This document shows, one piece after another, positions 36,363 through 48,610 of a DNA stretch of 64,000 nt. Position numbers and translations under genes: made by a program. Positions within the stretch are counted from its first letter, which is position 1, and each line of letters opens with the position of its first letter. Under the pieces are notes generated by a model. It had not been told where the DNA came from. It made no database searches and saw only the letters and a program-made list of their open reading frames with translations. This stretch comes from Plectrocnemia conspersa (lineage: Eukaryota > Arthropoda > Insecta > Trichoptera > Polycentropodidae). The stretch covers positions 186,001 through 250,000 of the forward strand of contig VTFK01000055.1 of the NCBI GenBank assembly GCA_009617715.1, in the 5' to 3' direction.

Positions 36363-37831
36363 TTAATAATCTGTTTAACAGGTTGAGATGATCGTTTATT
36401 AAAAATTTATCTCTGGAGAATTGTCATAAATTGACTTAAATTAATAGGAATAATTATTTTATTATCCGTAAGGTGTACCGAATCACATTTCATTTTTTTA
36501 ATGACGTTCTTAACTATTAAAGCGAGATCCATCAAAAATTTGCCTTAAAAGACCACAATACTTTTCTTGGTCAACTTTTTATCTAGTATTATCTACACTG
36601 GCTACCTAAAAATGTTGACATAATGACCAATATTTTTTTAAACGAGTGATACAGTTCTAAATCGTTACTCTTCTTACTCCCAAAACACGGACATTTTTAA
36701 TAATCTCTTGTTTTAAATATAGAATACTCTTTAAAATCCCGTTGACTTTTTGAGAACAATTTATTTTTAAAATTATTGATTCTTTGTACTTCATTAAATG
36801 AATTTCCAATGGATAATTTTAGACGATGGTTAAGACAGTGGTGTAGCGACCACACACATATTACCACGTTTTAAAGGGTCTTTGTCTCAAAACATGCGTT
36901 AATATACTGTGACCATCAACAAGGAAACAAGACAATAGCGTAAAAAATGGACCACACACATAAGCCCTCGTTACGACCAGAAAAATTCGCATAAATATCA
37001 AGAGTTTTGTTCTTACAGTAAATATTCTCTGATATTTCATTTCTTCTCCGATATGAATGATCATATTGCTTGCACTGAGGTACTTTTGTACCATTTAATT
37101 ATTGTAATTGTAGCAAATCAAAATGGTCTGAATAAGGCTCATTGTTTTTAGAAATTTAATATGCAGTTCTGAATATGTTATTATTTGATTCGATTTCCGC
37201 ATCATTGAAATTATTTATTATTTTTTCAATGAGTTGTTTGTCTGTTTTTAATTTTTTTTAATACACTCAAATGTGCATTTGATTTCATATGAACGATACT
37301 TTTTTTCATTGATTTTAATTGTGAAGATATTACAACCTTTTAATAGTAAAAGGTATTGATTTAGAGGCATAAAGACAACATATCAATGATTCTAGTTTTC
37401 CAATAAAACGTACTCAAATTATGACATTTTTTTTTCTTCTGTATTTTTATTTTACTTAAACTGTAAAAACTTTTTATAAATATTTTCCTTAAATTATAAC
37501 CACAAACTTTCTGTTTTATATTCTTATTATATATAAAATTGTAGCTAATGACTAATTATAAACATAAAAATGGCTAAGAAGAAGTAATATTTACATTATA
37601 TATAGTTAGTTCGTCTGTAAAATTATTTTAAAAAAAATCTTTGGCTAGCATAATGTGTCTATTTATGTTTTTTTTAATTGCTAGTTGTAAAGCTATAGTT
37701 GAATTTCTATTTATTATTATATATTTGATTCAATAGTAGGTTAGTGCATTTTTTTTTTTTTGCATTTAAAGTACCAAATTTGATTGAGTAGGGTAGAGCA
37801 TATTATTCCATGTAAAATTCTGATTCTTAAT
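36363..37831. other. Spacer between the cuticle gene arms
   Basis: This is AT-rich DNA with no coding frame I would accept. Its one recognisable content is a copy of a dispersed repeat at about 36876-36995, listed separately. Confidence 0.6.
36876..36995 (+). repeat. Dispersed repeat C, copy 2
   Basis: It contains GCGTTAATATACTGTGACCA, CAACAAGGAAACAAGACAAT and AAGCCCTCGTTACGACCAGA. It lies inside the spacer of the cuticle-gene inverted duplication. Confidence 0.75.
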
Positions 37832-38462
37832 GTGAAATATATGGCTTTCATATAGGACAGTTACAATGCTCTTTGCTCGCTGGATCTACATTTTCTAGCC
37901 GTTTTCTCAAAGAAGTAATTTCTCATGCATACAATTAGACACGACTCGATAAATTTCGTATCTAATCATATGTTACAGTCTTTGTTTTAAAATAGAAAAT
38001 AATATTCAAAACAATTAATTTATTATTTGTTGTATTATTAATATTTATTTTTTCTCATTGATATTAAAAAAAGATTTTTTCTGATAAATGTTTATTTTTG
38101 GATTTGTTTTTTGTATAAAACAGGATACATTAAAATATACTCAATTAATTTTTGAACATATATTAATCGTCGATGGTGTATATAGGTATGCATAGCTCAA
38201 TTATTAAACCAGTTATAACCTAACATCATACACTGTAGATTGCATTTCAGTTTTTAGGTAAGATTAACACCAATGTACTAATAAGTACATCTAGTATTAT
38301 ACACTCAAGAAAAAAATAAAAATAAAATATGTGTGAACAATTATGTATACAGTGACATGATAATATATAGTAGTATGAACAGAGTATACAAGTAGTCACT
38401 AACCAGTTTTATAATTGGGCAATTCATTTATAGTTTGGCGAAATCAGTTTTAGTAGATCGAT

Positions 38463-39134
38463 TTAGGCAACTATGGACTTGGGCAAATGGTCTCCGGTGA
38501 CATGGAATCCGTTGGTATCTGCAACGTATTTGGTGCGGAAGACTTGTCCATTGGGAGCGGTGAAGGAGTACTCTCCTTCCTTGACGAGAACGTAGTCCTT
38601 GCCGTCGTCGGTGGCCTTCAGAGCTCCTTGTTCGCTGACTGATGTTCCATCGGCGCTCAAGTACCTTAAGGCGAACTGACCTCTATCGTCGTGCTTCTCG
38701 GTTCTCTCCAACACCGGGATGAACTTGATGGTGTCGGCGGCAGCGATGGCTGCGACGGCCAGGAGGGCGAAAGCGACGATCTAAAAAAAAATAATTGAGT
38801 GGTCAACATTTGTCAAACTATGTACAACAATAGGTGATAAAATTACTATAAGTCAAGTCCTTACAATAGCTGTTTATAAAATTTGACATGTTCAATACAA
38901 TAAAGCCAAAAATTATCAAATGTTCTAAATAATAACTAGACTCATTATTATTAAAAATCTACAGTTGAACGTTTAATGAACTATACAGTTTTATTAAATA
39001 GATCTAAACATAAATTATATTTAAAATATTTATTATTTAATGTACGAATTTTATATGCATATTATTTAGTATGATTTGTAAAATAAAATGCAATGAAACA
39101 TGGATTAAAAAAATAAAGTACTTACGAATTTCAT
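38463..39134 (-). CDS. RR-1 chitin-binding cuticular protein, copy 2 (two exons)
   Basis: This is the minus-strand twin of the gene at 35095-35760, with the same 108-aa product and role in chitin-containing cuticle. Exon 1 (39126-39134) encodes MKF. The donor reads CTTAC on the plus strand at 39121-39125, and exon 2 is 38463-38780 after an AG at 38781-38782. The signal peptide and RR-1 motif match copy 1. The only amino-acid change I see is V to I three residues from the C-terminus (SVVA against SIVA); other differences are synonymous. The intron and UTRs also align well, including the core promoter, so the duplication took in the whole transcription unit. Such similarity implies a recent duplication or ongoing gene conversion. 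Convergent transcription toward a ~1.5 kb spacer means read-through could make complementary RNAs. No sign of a break in this copy. Confidence 0.95.
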
Positions 39135-39172
39135 TTTTGGTTGATGTGGTTGCTGTGAGTCGATCGACAGAA

Positions 39173-39209
39173 ACTGATGATTTTAAACGAAATTTTCATG
39201 GTTTATATA
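39173..39209 (-). promoter_or_regulatory. TATA box plus TCAGT initiator of cuticle gene copy 2
   Basis: On the minus strand TATATAAA lies at 39209-39202 and TCAGT at 39177-39173. The spacing equals that of copy 1. The 5' UTR would be about 40 nt to the ATG at 39134. Confidence 0.78.
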
Positions 39210-39248
39210 CAATAATATTAACAATTAATAAAACAGGTTAAATGATTA

Positions 39249-41219
39249 TTATTATATTTATAATGTAGAATATATATGTACATATATTGAACAATTATAT
39301 TATTGCAAAATATCAATATTTTCATCACAATCGCTTTAGGGTATTTCAATATATTTAATGAAAATGCTTATACTTTTAGTTCAATAAGTAATTAGTGATT
39401 TTATGTTCAAGGTTTCAAATGATAACACTTGGAAGGTTGCCTAACACAATATATTATTGTGTAAAAACTATGTCATTTAGTTAATTTATTAAAAAAAAAA
39501 TATATCAGTAAGTAAAAATTAATGGTTGCATAAGACCCCTGAAATAGCATGTTTTTTTGTTTCTTTATGTTCTTAAATACCATAAATTTCTATACAAATA
39601 AATCGCCTTTTTCCGGATATATAATCTAAAATTAAAAGTATATATATCAGATATATTTTAAAATATTACATTATACCCAATTTTAATCACATGATATTTT
39701 TTTAGTAAATGATATTTGTAGATTTTTCATATCACATTAATAAGATTGTTTGAGAAATCAGAAATTTAAAAAAAAGATAATAATATCACACGACGTACCA
39801 CAAATTAGGACTTTTGTTTTTTTTATAATATATATTTATGGTATAATTAATCATATAATCGTTTTTATGGTATTTAAATTTTATAAAACATATATACGGA
39901 CCTTTGTTATGTAGTGACATAAAAATCTCTTTGTGACTTTTACATTGCACATTTTGCAACTTGATTTTTTATAGTTCTAAATAATTTTACTTGCTTCGAA
40001 ATTTTATAAATATGTTTTTTATCATAAACATACCTGGCCTTTTAGATATATTTTTATCTATTAAGTCAAAAGAATCGCAGAATCTATGTTCTCATTGCTG
40101 AGAACCGTTACTGAAATCCCCTCTTATTATTCCTCTTGTATCTTCGAGGCCGTAAGAAATGTGTTGGCACCACTATTTTTAATGTACTTACTATAAGAGA
40201 ATATCTTATTATTTTTTCATTTCTCTTTTCATTGACCTATTTTGCTACTTTATTTCACCTCATAAACCCAAAACATTATGCATACAGACAACAGTAAAGA
40301 ATTTAACGATTTGGCTTGAATATCTCCGAGTCGAGATCGGTCCTCTAAAGTGGCAGACGATAAATAGTCTGTGACCAGAATAACACAATGCCCACTTTGT
40401 TTTCCGTGTCGTTAACAGTGTCACAAATAATGGCGATTTGCAATTTCAGCGACGCTCTTCTTCGCACAAGCTACTTATATAATAAACAGCCAATAAAATA
40501 AATCAATCCTTCTGATAGGAAAAAATATTTTTTTTCCCTTCAAATTAAAGTTTTTGAATATCTGTCTATCCCTGGATATTTTGTTTGAATAGTAAACTCA
40601 AATTACTAAAAAAAATACAAATAGTACATTCTCCAGGCAAAGCCCTTGATGATATGGTTCACAACTCCAAATTATTAATTATAACCGTGTTTGAAAATTT
40701 TTTTTATAAATTATTTTTTCACAGCTGATAACTAGAAAAAAATGTAAGGTCTAGATTTTCAGACATATTTTGATAACCATCCAACGATATTTGAGGGCAA
40801 AATATTTTATTATAAGATATCTAAATTATATAAAATATATCATATGACGCCTAAGGCGACCCGAACATATATTACGGATGGACAACTAGAATACTGCAAA
40901 GTGGTTAATTTTTCAAAAAACTTGAATTTAAGAGGAGCGCATGATGTCATGTCTGATTCAAGACGTTTTCGATTACCTTGCTGATAAGCTTAAAATATCC
41001 CTATCGTTTCTTAGTGTATGTTTCACAACCAAGACATTATTTTCATAAAAATAAATATATATTCATTATTATTTTTTAATGCTTTCTGCTTATTGCTATT
41101 AAGATGGGCACTATTTACGACATCGTTTAGTACAGTGTACTCTTACATTTATTCATATAATCTTTCGGAATTTTAAAATCAATTAAAACAACTTTATTTT
41201 AGCATAATATTTTTGTGTA
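39249..41219. other. AT-rich stretch, nothing recognised
   Basis: Low-complexity DNA beyond the second cuticle gene. No gene, RNA or repeat was recognised. Confidence 0.5.
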
Positions 41220-41540
41220 TAGTTTATGAGACGGTTTAACGAGCCGACGCGTTGTTTTTGACCAAATATAGCGTTCGCTCGTCTGGGGGAAGGGGTTTAA
41301 TTAAGGGCGCAATTAGGCCAAAAAACGTGGATTAAATTTTATTACGGGCACTATCCGAGGGGCGATCACTCAAGGCGTGTTAATTAATTTTAATTAAAAT
41401 ACGAAGAGCGACGAACATGGCCGACACACTGTTAATTCTCCAGTACGCCGTCGGCCATTTCGCACAACAAATACACGATGCAAATGGCGACAGCCGGCGA
41501 ATGCCTTACACGGAATCCAATTAAACTCTACTGCTCCAAA
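41220..41540. other. GC-richer island
   Basis: It contains GGGGGAAGGGGTTTAATTAA, GGGCGCAATTAGGCC and GTTAATTAATTTTAATTAAA. It is a clear case of G-rich words beside TTAATTAA. Confidence 0.45.
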
Positions 41541-42151
41541 AAATACATACACAATATGAAAAATAATAAATAATCGAACACGTTACCTCTTTATTTCCTC
41601 GTCAAATTCATACAAAGTCACGTAATTTCTTATACAAAAGAATAATTCAAAAAATGCCTATATTTATGGTAGAAGGCTTTAAACAAACTTAGAAATTATT
41701 TTGCTAAATCAATATTTTACATAGTAAATATTCGTTATTTGTTATATTTTGGTTTACTTTATATAACACCATGAGATTTTGTCAATATTAGCTTTTTAAA
41801 AAAGTTTTTTTTCTAAAATTTTGACATACAAAGATTAATATGCTAAATAAAAAATAACTTTTGTTCAAGCTTATTTATTGCATGTGCTAAAATTAAATTT
41901 TACAAATTTGAGTCTTATGTAAAATTATTTAAAAAGTACCTAAACTTTTTATCTATAATTATAGAAAACCCTAAAGCATTTTAATACAATAATTCTTGAA
42001 TAAAAACAGATTTTAATTATAAATACATTCACAAAAACATTAATAAAATCAATGGGTTGAAAAAGCCTTGAAAAAATTAAATTAAAAAATACTACAAAGA
42101 CCGAATTTAAACATTTTATTTTCTTTCAATGACGGAGACTATTAACATTAA
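41541..42151. other. AT-rich stretch, nothing recognised
   Basis: Long A/T runs. No supported feature. Confidence 0.5.
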
Positions 42152-42300
42152 GAACACTTGCGTGTTATTCGTGTAATTTTTCTGGTCGTAACAAGGGCTT
42201 TTATGTGGTTCATCTTTTACGCTATTGTATTGTTTTCTTGTTGATGGATGAGCATTTTGGTTACAGTAAATTAACGCACCCTTTAAGAATAAGACCTAAC
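42152..42300 (-). repeat. Dispersed repeat C, copy 3
   Basis: This is the reverse complement of copy 2 over most of its length (TCTGGTCGTAACAAGGGCTT, GCTATTGTATTGTTTTCTTG, TTAACGCACCCTTTAAGAAT). It also contains the AATAACACGCAAG end seen in copy 1. Confidence 0.75.
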
Positions 42301-42575
42301 AATTTGATTATCATTTCTAAATGTATATGATGTAGTTGTAATAACTTTTAAAATAAAGTTTGATTACATCCTAAAAAAAATGATAAGTGGCATTAAATAA
42401 TTTGTGTTTCGTGTTATTATGCCGAAAAATATTTTTTTTATTGAAAATTTTTCACGGGTTGTTTTTTACAAAATTTGGCCTATCCATATTTATATCCTAT
42501 TGAATTTTTAATAGGTGCATTGAAATACAATTAATTTTATTCTCGGCGTAGCGTCCACTCAATGAAGCACTTTAA

Positions 42576-42695
42576 CGTTGCTAAGGGTGGTGTCAACAAT
42601 CCGTCAATGTTCGGCGACTTTCGGCTGCGATATTTACTGCCCTAGAGAGTCGTGATCGCATCCCTTATTCTTGCCCGTTGCGATCAGAACGCTCC
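42576..42695 (+). repeat. Dispersed repeat D, copy 2
   Basis: It shares AAGGGTGGTGTCAACAATCC, CCCTAGAGAGT and CGCATCCCTTATT with 8936-9050. It sits directly beside the tail of the minus-strand non-LTR element, which may have inserted next to it. Confidence 0.65.
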
Positions 42696-42786
42696 TCTTG
42701 CAAAAGCCATCCAGCTTCTCAACATGCTTGCCACACATAAAAATGTTTTCGGCGATAGGTATGAGGAGAACAGTTTATGTGGAAAT

Positions 42787-43560
42787 TTATTTTTTTATTT
42801 TTATTATTTATTTTATTTTATTTTATTAATTTATTTAGCTTAATAGCTAATCTTAACATCTAACAAATTTAGTAAACATATATAAAAATATATAAAAAAT
42901 ACATAACAGAAAGAAAAAATAAAAATATACAATAATAAAGTCTTAATATTATAATTTATTTCTATATGTACGAAGGTGTTTTTTTTATTCCATTTATGAA
43001 ACCCGTTATATTTTTTGCTGTTTCAGTTTCTCTTGGAAGACTATTATATAAATCAAAACCTCCGTACATAATTCCCCTAGCCGTACTCGTTTTCTTATAC
43101 TTAATTATCTTTAAATTTTCTTTATTTCTAGTATTATATTTATGTACATCTTTATTTCTTAATAAATACTTATTAAAATATTTTGGTAACATATTATTTT
43201 TCTAACTTATATATAAATACTAAAACATTCATACTCAATATTTCTTGAACATTCAACCATTCTAATCTATCAATCATACTTTTACAATTAGTTAATCTAT
43301 TTTTTATTTAAGATTACTCTCATTGCCCTATTTTTTGTAATTTTGCAACATTTGTTTATCTAATTTATTTAACATATTTAATAGTGTTGCACAATAATTA
43401 AAATGGGGCAATATTATACTATTGTAAATTATTTTTTTTGTATTTATACTTAATATATTTCTTAATCTAGATAATAAACCTATTTTTCTACTAATTTTTT
43501 TAAATATTATTCAATGTTTAATTGTATCTAAAAATATTTATAATACGAATCGCAAGATTA
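42787..43560 (-). pseudogene. Non-LTR retrotransposon ORF2 3' end with A/T-repeat tail
   Basis: Minus-strand frames from about 43520 read LLSRLRNILSINTKKIIYNS, then ILPHFNYCATLLN, RLEWLNVQEILSMNVLVFIY, and finally KDVHKYNTRNKENLKIIKYK, GFDLYNSLPRETE and a stop at 42962. This order (LRRFL...LYxSLxxPxxxYC, RLxWLxxxxR, YNTR, LYNSLP) is the connection region and C-terminus of CR1/Jockey/Rex-type reverse transcriptases. Several frameshifts and stops break it. Below the stop, about 42787-42838 is an irregular TTTTA repeat, reading TAAAA on the element strand, which fits the 3' tail of such an element. The last 76 codons (42962-43192) remain open. Confidence 0.8.
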
Positions 43561-44019
43561 TATAATATGTGATTATAAATATTTTTTTCACATTTATTTT
43601 AAATTATATTATTAAGCATTTTGTTTAATAACATTAAACATACATTAAAAAAAATATTAAATAACTACCATTAATAAAAGCTGACTTAAATAAAAAATAA
43701 AAATGCCCTAATTAAAAAAAATATGTTTTTAACGTAATTTAATTATTGTGACTATCATCTTATTAATACGAATTATTTATTATTAATTATTTGTTGAAGT
43801 ACTTTAACTGGAGTGCGAAGCACAATATATGGATCAGCTCATGCTGGATACAATCCAGTATGAAATTTGCTAATGATTAATCCAGGCTTTTTTATTCATT
43901 TAAGAGTAGACTAAGATGATCCATTTCACAAAAAAAAAATTTAAAAATTTATATTTTTATTTTATTTTTTTATTACATAATAGTAGGTAATATGTGCAAT
44001 ATTTAATTTAAGTTTTTCT

Positions 44020-44660
44020 ATGAAGTTTTTCTACAAACTATCTACGCCACTATTGCAATTTGTATCCCAGCATCATAAAATATGTCACTCAGAGATATCC
44101 TTAACCTTAAGTACATTAGCAGCTAGGCATCCCCACCCTCAGGCTACACAACGCCATATCCATAATTGCGTACACCTTCAATGTAATTGCCGTTCATATC
44201 GCCGTTGTCCCCGTTGATTGATGCCTTTAATTAGTCGCCAACACTGCTTCTGGCTGCTGCTGGAACAATCGATCGTTGAGCAAGCAGTATATTCTGAGAA
44301 ATTATTTAATGAGCTCGTCAGGCGTTTCAGGTGGGCGAGGAAGGAGTATGTACGAGGAGTTGGGCGCTCCGCCACCGGCCCGGGGCCCGCCGGCTGTTTA
44401 CCAGCCTCTAATGAATACGTCCTTAATTGGCATCTGATAACACGGCTAATGAAACAATGCCGGGAAATGTAATATTACCACCCACCGTGTCTTCTCTATA
44501 TTCTAGCGGCGGTGGTGGAAATGGAGAAGCTTTGACCAATCAATCACGTCCCGATCGTTAGCCAAAGGTTTTGATTCGTTCCGGTCTCATTAGACGGTAT
44601 CTGTTTCCGAGGATCGACCCGATACTGTCACCGGGTCGTCGAATCGACGACAGGAGTATT
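44020..44660. other. GC-richer island with ATTACCACCCAC
   Basis: ATTACCACCCAC lies at 44474-44485, with GCGGCGGTGGTGG and TGGGCGCTCCGCCACCGGCC nearby and TTAATTAGTCGCC near 44226. Short frames on both strands overlap and match nothing known. The same 12-mer recurs in two other islands. Confidence 0.45.
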
Positions 44661-45179
44661 GAGTTGGTGTATTAGTTAGTCAGATACCGCAATAGAGTAT
44701 TAGATGTTAGAAATTAATTACCAAACTTTGATTTGGGTGATTTTATTTAAGTTGTGAGAATAAATCACACATTTATCGTTTAAACATAAAACATATCAAA
44801 TAAAATAAAATTGTGCATATTATAAAATCAAAGTTGAAAAAAACTCAACAAAAATATATATAAAATTGACATTTAATTGAAAAGTTCTTAAACAAAGAAA
44901 CTTTATATGAAAGATAAGTATCTCATATTTTAAAAATGAATGAGAAATATAATGCAAGCGATCTGTTTGTCATTGGAAAAAAGTTTCATAAATTAAAAAA
45001 GCCGCTTTTGATGCGGATACGTCGGACATAACACACACAAAGCGTTGCGCTTATGCATATACCGCCGCTCGAGTTTCAGTGTTAAAGCACAACTAAATTA
45101 CAACTACGGAAAGGACATTTATTCATTTTCAAATACATGCAGTGTCTAATAATGCATGCTTATTGATATTACCAGTAAA

Positions 45180-45305
45180 TACAACTCCACCAGCTTCCCC
45201 ACCACTGTTCAGAGAAAACATCCCGCCCATCATAATCTGTCGAAATATGTAATATAATCTAATAAAATTCTCACTAGTATCTACCTGCGTCTTATGGCTG
45301 CGAAG
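45180..45305 (+). repeat. LTR-like repeat fragment
   Basis: It matches 22010-22165 through CCACCAGCTTCCCCACCACT, AAAACATCCCGCCCATCATA and CTACCTGCGTCTTATGGCTG. It ends right at the start of the 874-bp TIR element at 45307. Confidence 0.8.
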
Positions 45306-45306
45306 T

Positions 45307-46180
45307 TAGAGTACGCTCGGGATAAGGATGCCGGTTTGTTATTGTGTGCGTGTACATGTATATGAGAGGGAGAAGCCATGTAGCGGGTACTTCGTTGTCT
45401 CGCTTTCTTTTTTAAGGACAGTCGCTGATTTGTCAACGCTGGTATTCGTCATTAAAATGCAGTGTGGCACAGAAGTTCGATCTTCTCTAGTGATTTATTT
45501 TAAATAATTTTGTGTTGATATTGGTTTAACCCAGGTATGCTTACTGTTCCATGGGTAGGTCACTAAGCTCATGCCACTGTTTTTTATTTATAAATGAAAT
45601 TTTAAGAGAACAAAATTTCTTGGGCATATCTGGGTTAATTGATATCAAGGCTTCAAATATACACTGTAAGTTATTCGTTCTCTTACCCGTAGATTAAAAT
45701 ATTTTAATTATTTTTCTATTAATCCGTACGTTGTTGGTTTTTTTACACTATTCTCTGTAAGGCTTAAAAAAGTTATTATTCTTATCGTTGCGCCAATGAT
45801 TATTTTTTAATTTATTCAATGGATTCTAATGATTTAATAGAGTCGTCGAGCCATTAAACAATCTGCGAATAATTTCTTTCCCCATTTTATATCTTTTTGC
45901 TTTTGAAGAATAGCTAAAGACTTCTTTATTTTTTTGACTAGTGAAAGATTTTGAATTTTGCAAATATTTAATTAATGACATCAATGTCTGTTTTCTTCGA
46001 TTATATAATATATTTTTAATTTTCCGTTGAAATTTTCAACTTAGCTCAGATGTATGTATGTTAAATAAACATATATTTTCTTTTAAAATAAAAAAATAAA
46101 TATTCTGAGCGAAATTGTTTTGAGCCACACAGTTCACGCACACAATAACAAACCGGAATCCTTATCCCGAGTGTACTCTA
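45307..46180. mobile_element. 874-bp DNA transposon with 46-bp terminal inverted repeats
   Basis: The ends 45307-45352 and 46135-46180 are inverted repeats identical at 44 of 46 positions, beginning TAGAGTACRCTCGGGATAAG. The outermost TA on each side could be a TA target duplication, as in Tc1/mariner-like elements, with the element proper starting GAGTAC. The interior lacks a full transposase, so the element is non-autonomous. A 57-codon stop-free frame on the minus strand (45826-45999) is listed separately. High end identity suggests fairly recent activity. It abuts an LTR-like repeat copy at 45180-45305. Confidence 0.85.
45826..45999 (-). pseudogene. Possible transposase fragment inside the 874-bp element
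   Basis: The minus strand is open for 57 codons before a TAG at 45828-45826, beginning RRKQTLMSLIKYLQNSK and ending IIRRLFNGSTTLLNH. It stays in frame upstream (KFQRKIKNILYN) as far as a stop. The basic, Leu-spaced composition recalls the linker following THAP domains in P-like transposases (K-I-x-S-L-x-x-L-L pattern). That likeness is weak, and the TA ends argue against a P element. Composition is protein-like for such AT-rich DNA, but no start codon context or catalytic residues are present. Confidence 0.3.
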
Positions 46181-47449
46181 CACCTCTTTAAAAAAAATAT
46201 ACAGAGATTTAATAGTTGTAGATCAGTGAGCAAACTATTTTTATTTCAGACCACCTATTTTTTAAATAGTAGAATTCTGTGTAGTAATCTGAATAAAACA
46301 CGTAGTTTTATTAAGATTATGTATTAATATGTGCATGTATAAATTTATATTTTTTAATGCACGATTCTTTTAAAAAAATGAATTATATGTGAGGTATGCG
46401 CTTGCAAAGAGTATGTATGTTTGAATTTATATTGAACATCGCGAGCAGTAAGTTATTCTCTAAATACGTCACACGTCATCCTCATCACGTGTTGATTATG
46501 AGAGTACACGATCTGCGCCGCTTCGCTTGGCACTCAATCTAGTGATTTTTTCGCCCCTGCTGCCATCACAGAAATGAATTTAAATTATGAAATTATTATT
46601 TTATTTCGCCATCTGGTACCTAATAATTATTGTTAAGTAAAAGTCTTATATGTTTTATCAATTAAATGTATTTGAATTTTGCGAAGCCAAAAAAAGGGGT
46701 TTTCTAGAAAACCGCCATGTAAAAATACCCGGCGGGTCCAAGTCTTTTTTCATACAAGAATTTTCTAATATGAATGTCGCCTGTGTTTTGAGAATATCTG
46801 TGTTTTTCAGTATGTAATAACTTATTTTTGTGAATTTATATTTAATTTAAAATATGAACATACTTATTTTATTTAATTTTTTGAATAAAAAAAAAGTATA
46901 TAAAACACATTTTCTTCGCCTAAGTCGACGTACAAATACAAAACCATTAGGAGTGTAATTGTTATTGGAAATGTTTGAAACTTTAAGTAAATATGTTTAA
47001 AGTAATTTGCATTTTCTCCTACTGCAAAATAATAATAGTTAATATTTAATATTTAATAAAATTGTGTACCACTTTATTGAATCTAATTTTGTGAGTTCAT
47101 ATACACAAAACATTTTTTTTTGTAATGACTTTTATATCATATATTTCTAAAAATATTTTTCACAATAAAAATTAGATACATATATCTATGTATTATAAAT
47201 ATATAAATAAATATTTTAAGAAATATATATATTTTTTTTGAGATGTTAAGAGAAAAATATCGACCCGGACCCGTCGTGTTAAAAAAACTCGAGTTTTCCC
47301 AAACCCTATTTAGAACCCATGGTTTGCGCAGCACTAATTGAGAGCAATACGAGTCTCAAATATATTAAACCATTTATAAATATAAATTTCTTTCTTCTAT
47401 TTTGCTCAATGCTATAATTTGCTTGTTTAGCTCTTTTATGTTTACTGTC
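46181..47449. other. AT-rich DNA with one 16-bp palindrome
   Basis: GGTTTTCTAGAAAACC at 46698-46713 is a perfect palindrome. Nothing else was recognised. Confidence 0.45.
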
Positions 47450-47960
47450 AATTAGCAAACTCGTTCCTTCCTCACACAAAGATCATTTCGCAGCAGAACC
47501 GAGCAGCTGTACACAATTACAACACTGCACAATCAATCTTTATTAGTTCGTTTAATTTAAAGCTACACGATCCAATTAATTAATTAGCGAGAGCGCAGCG
47601 GCGTTTATTTATTTTTAATTTGCTTCGCTTAGAAAATTGTATGTGAGCACAAGTGATACGATTCAGCTTAATCCTCTTCTCTCTCTCTCCGCCGCCGAAC
47701 CATACAACAAAGCATGATAAATCATTGAAGCTTAGTAATCAGTTTATATTAATTAGCGAACAAACACGGCGCCGCGGGGGTGGGTCGCGAGCTCTCACCC
47801 ACTTTCCTATCCCACCAGGAGGGGTAAGGTCGCCGGAGCGGCCCGTAACGATCACTAAATCTTGAAAGGGGGTACGTATCAATAACGGGTAGATCAAAAC
47901 TGGTGTTGTTATGCTCTGACGGTGAACTAAAGTAGTGGGGTGAAGGTGGGGTGTAAGAAT
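47450..47960. other. GC-richer island
   Basis: It contains CCAATTAATTAATTAGCG near 47571, GGGGTGGGT at 47777, CACCCACTTTCC and AAGGTGGGGTG. A short plus-strand frame (47653-47865) is not supported. Confidence 0.45.
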
Positions 47961-48122
47961 ATAGCGGGTTGTGGGCTGGTATTTAAAAGTTTTTTATGGT
48001 TTCGGCGAAAAGTTTAGTGTTATAAGTTTATTATTTGGTAGTAAAACGGTTGCCTGTGTTTTTAATAAAAAATAAATAATAAAGTTTGAGAGTCACTGGT
48101 TAGATTTATACTATTTATTAAA

Positions 48123-48253
48123 ATGAAATATATCATACAAAAATTGTTAAAATTGACGATTAAGAAAGCAGGAAGGCGATGCAAAATGCAAGTACAGTTG
48201 CCCTCTGAAAAATGCGTTAAAGCGAATACCAGCGGAGGTTACTGTGTTAGTGA
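48123..48253 (+). other. Possible small exon ending at a strong donor
   Basis: A frame from ATG 48123 reads IKKAGRRCKMQVQLPSEKCV, then KANTSGGYCVSE and a stop at 48255. The stop overlaps an excellent donor, AGTGA|GTAAGT, at 48253/48254, so a spliced transcript would avoid it. No partner exon or family is known. A chance donor in AT-rich DNA is a fair alternative. Confidence 0.25.
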
Positions 48254-48454
48254 GTAAGTACCTCACACTAGTCGTCTTATAATGTACTTTTAAGGTTTAC
48301 TACCTTCTTGTCAAAAAACTATATATTACTTTTTAGATTTAAAATTATTTATATTATAAAATTCTAAAATCCTAATAATTAAATATAATTCTATTTTAAT
48401 AAATCATAAGCTCTGGTTACATTTTTTTTTTTGTCTAACATCTTAGACGAAAAA

Positions 48455-48610
48455 AAGGTTTTTCTGTAAAAATGGAACACCACCATGAGAAAACTTTTTT
48501 CAGATTGGTGAAAAGTACCCACCATGAATCATATGAATCATAAAAAAATCTGATTCAACTTGAGACCACCAAAAATCACAAAAGCCGCCGCTTCCCTCTT
48601 CGCATCCACT
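48455..48610 (+). repeat. Dispersed repeat E, copy 1
   Basis: It contains AAAAATGGAACACCACCATG, AGAAAACTTTTTT and GCTTCCCTCTTCGCATC. The same words occur in reverse complement in 53890-54300. Confidence 0.6.

Larger units (their letters stand above)
37832..39248 (-). repeat. Right arm of inverted duplication carrying cuticle gene 2
   Basis: This is the partner of 34980-36362 in opposite orientation, separated by a ~1.47 kb spacer. The arm is slightly longer because of small insertions in its 3' UTR region. No terminal inverted repeat or target duplication is seen at the outer ends, so this looks like a segmental duplication and not a transposon. Confidence 0.85.
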
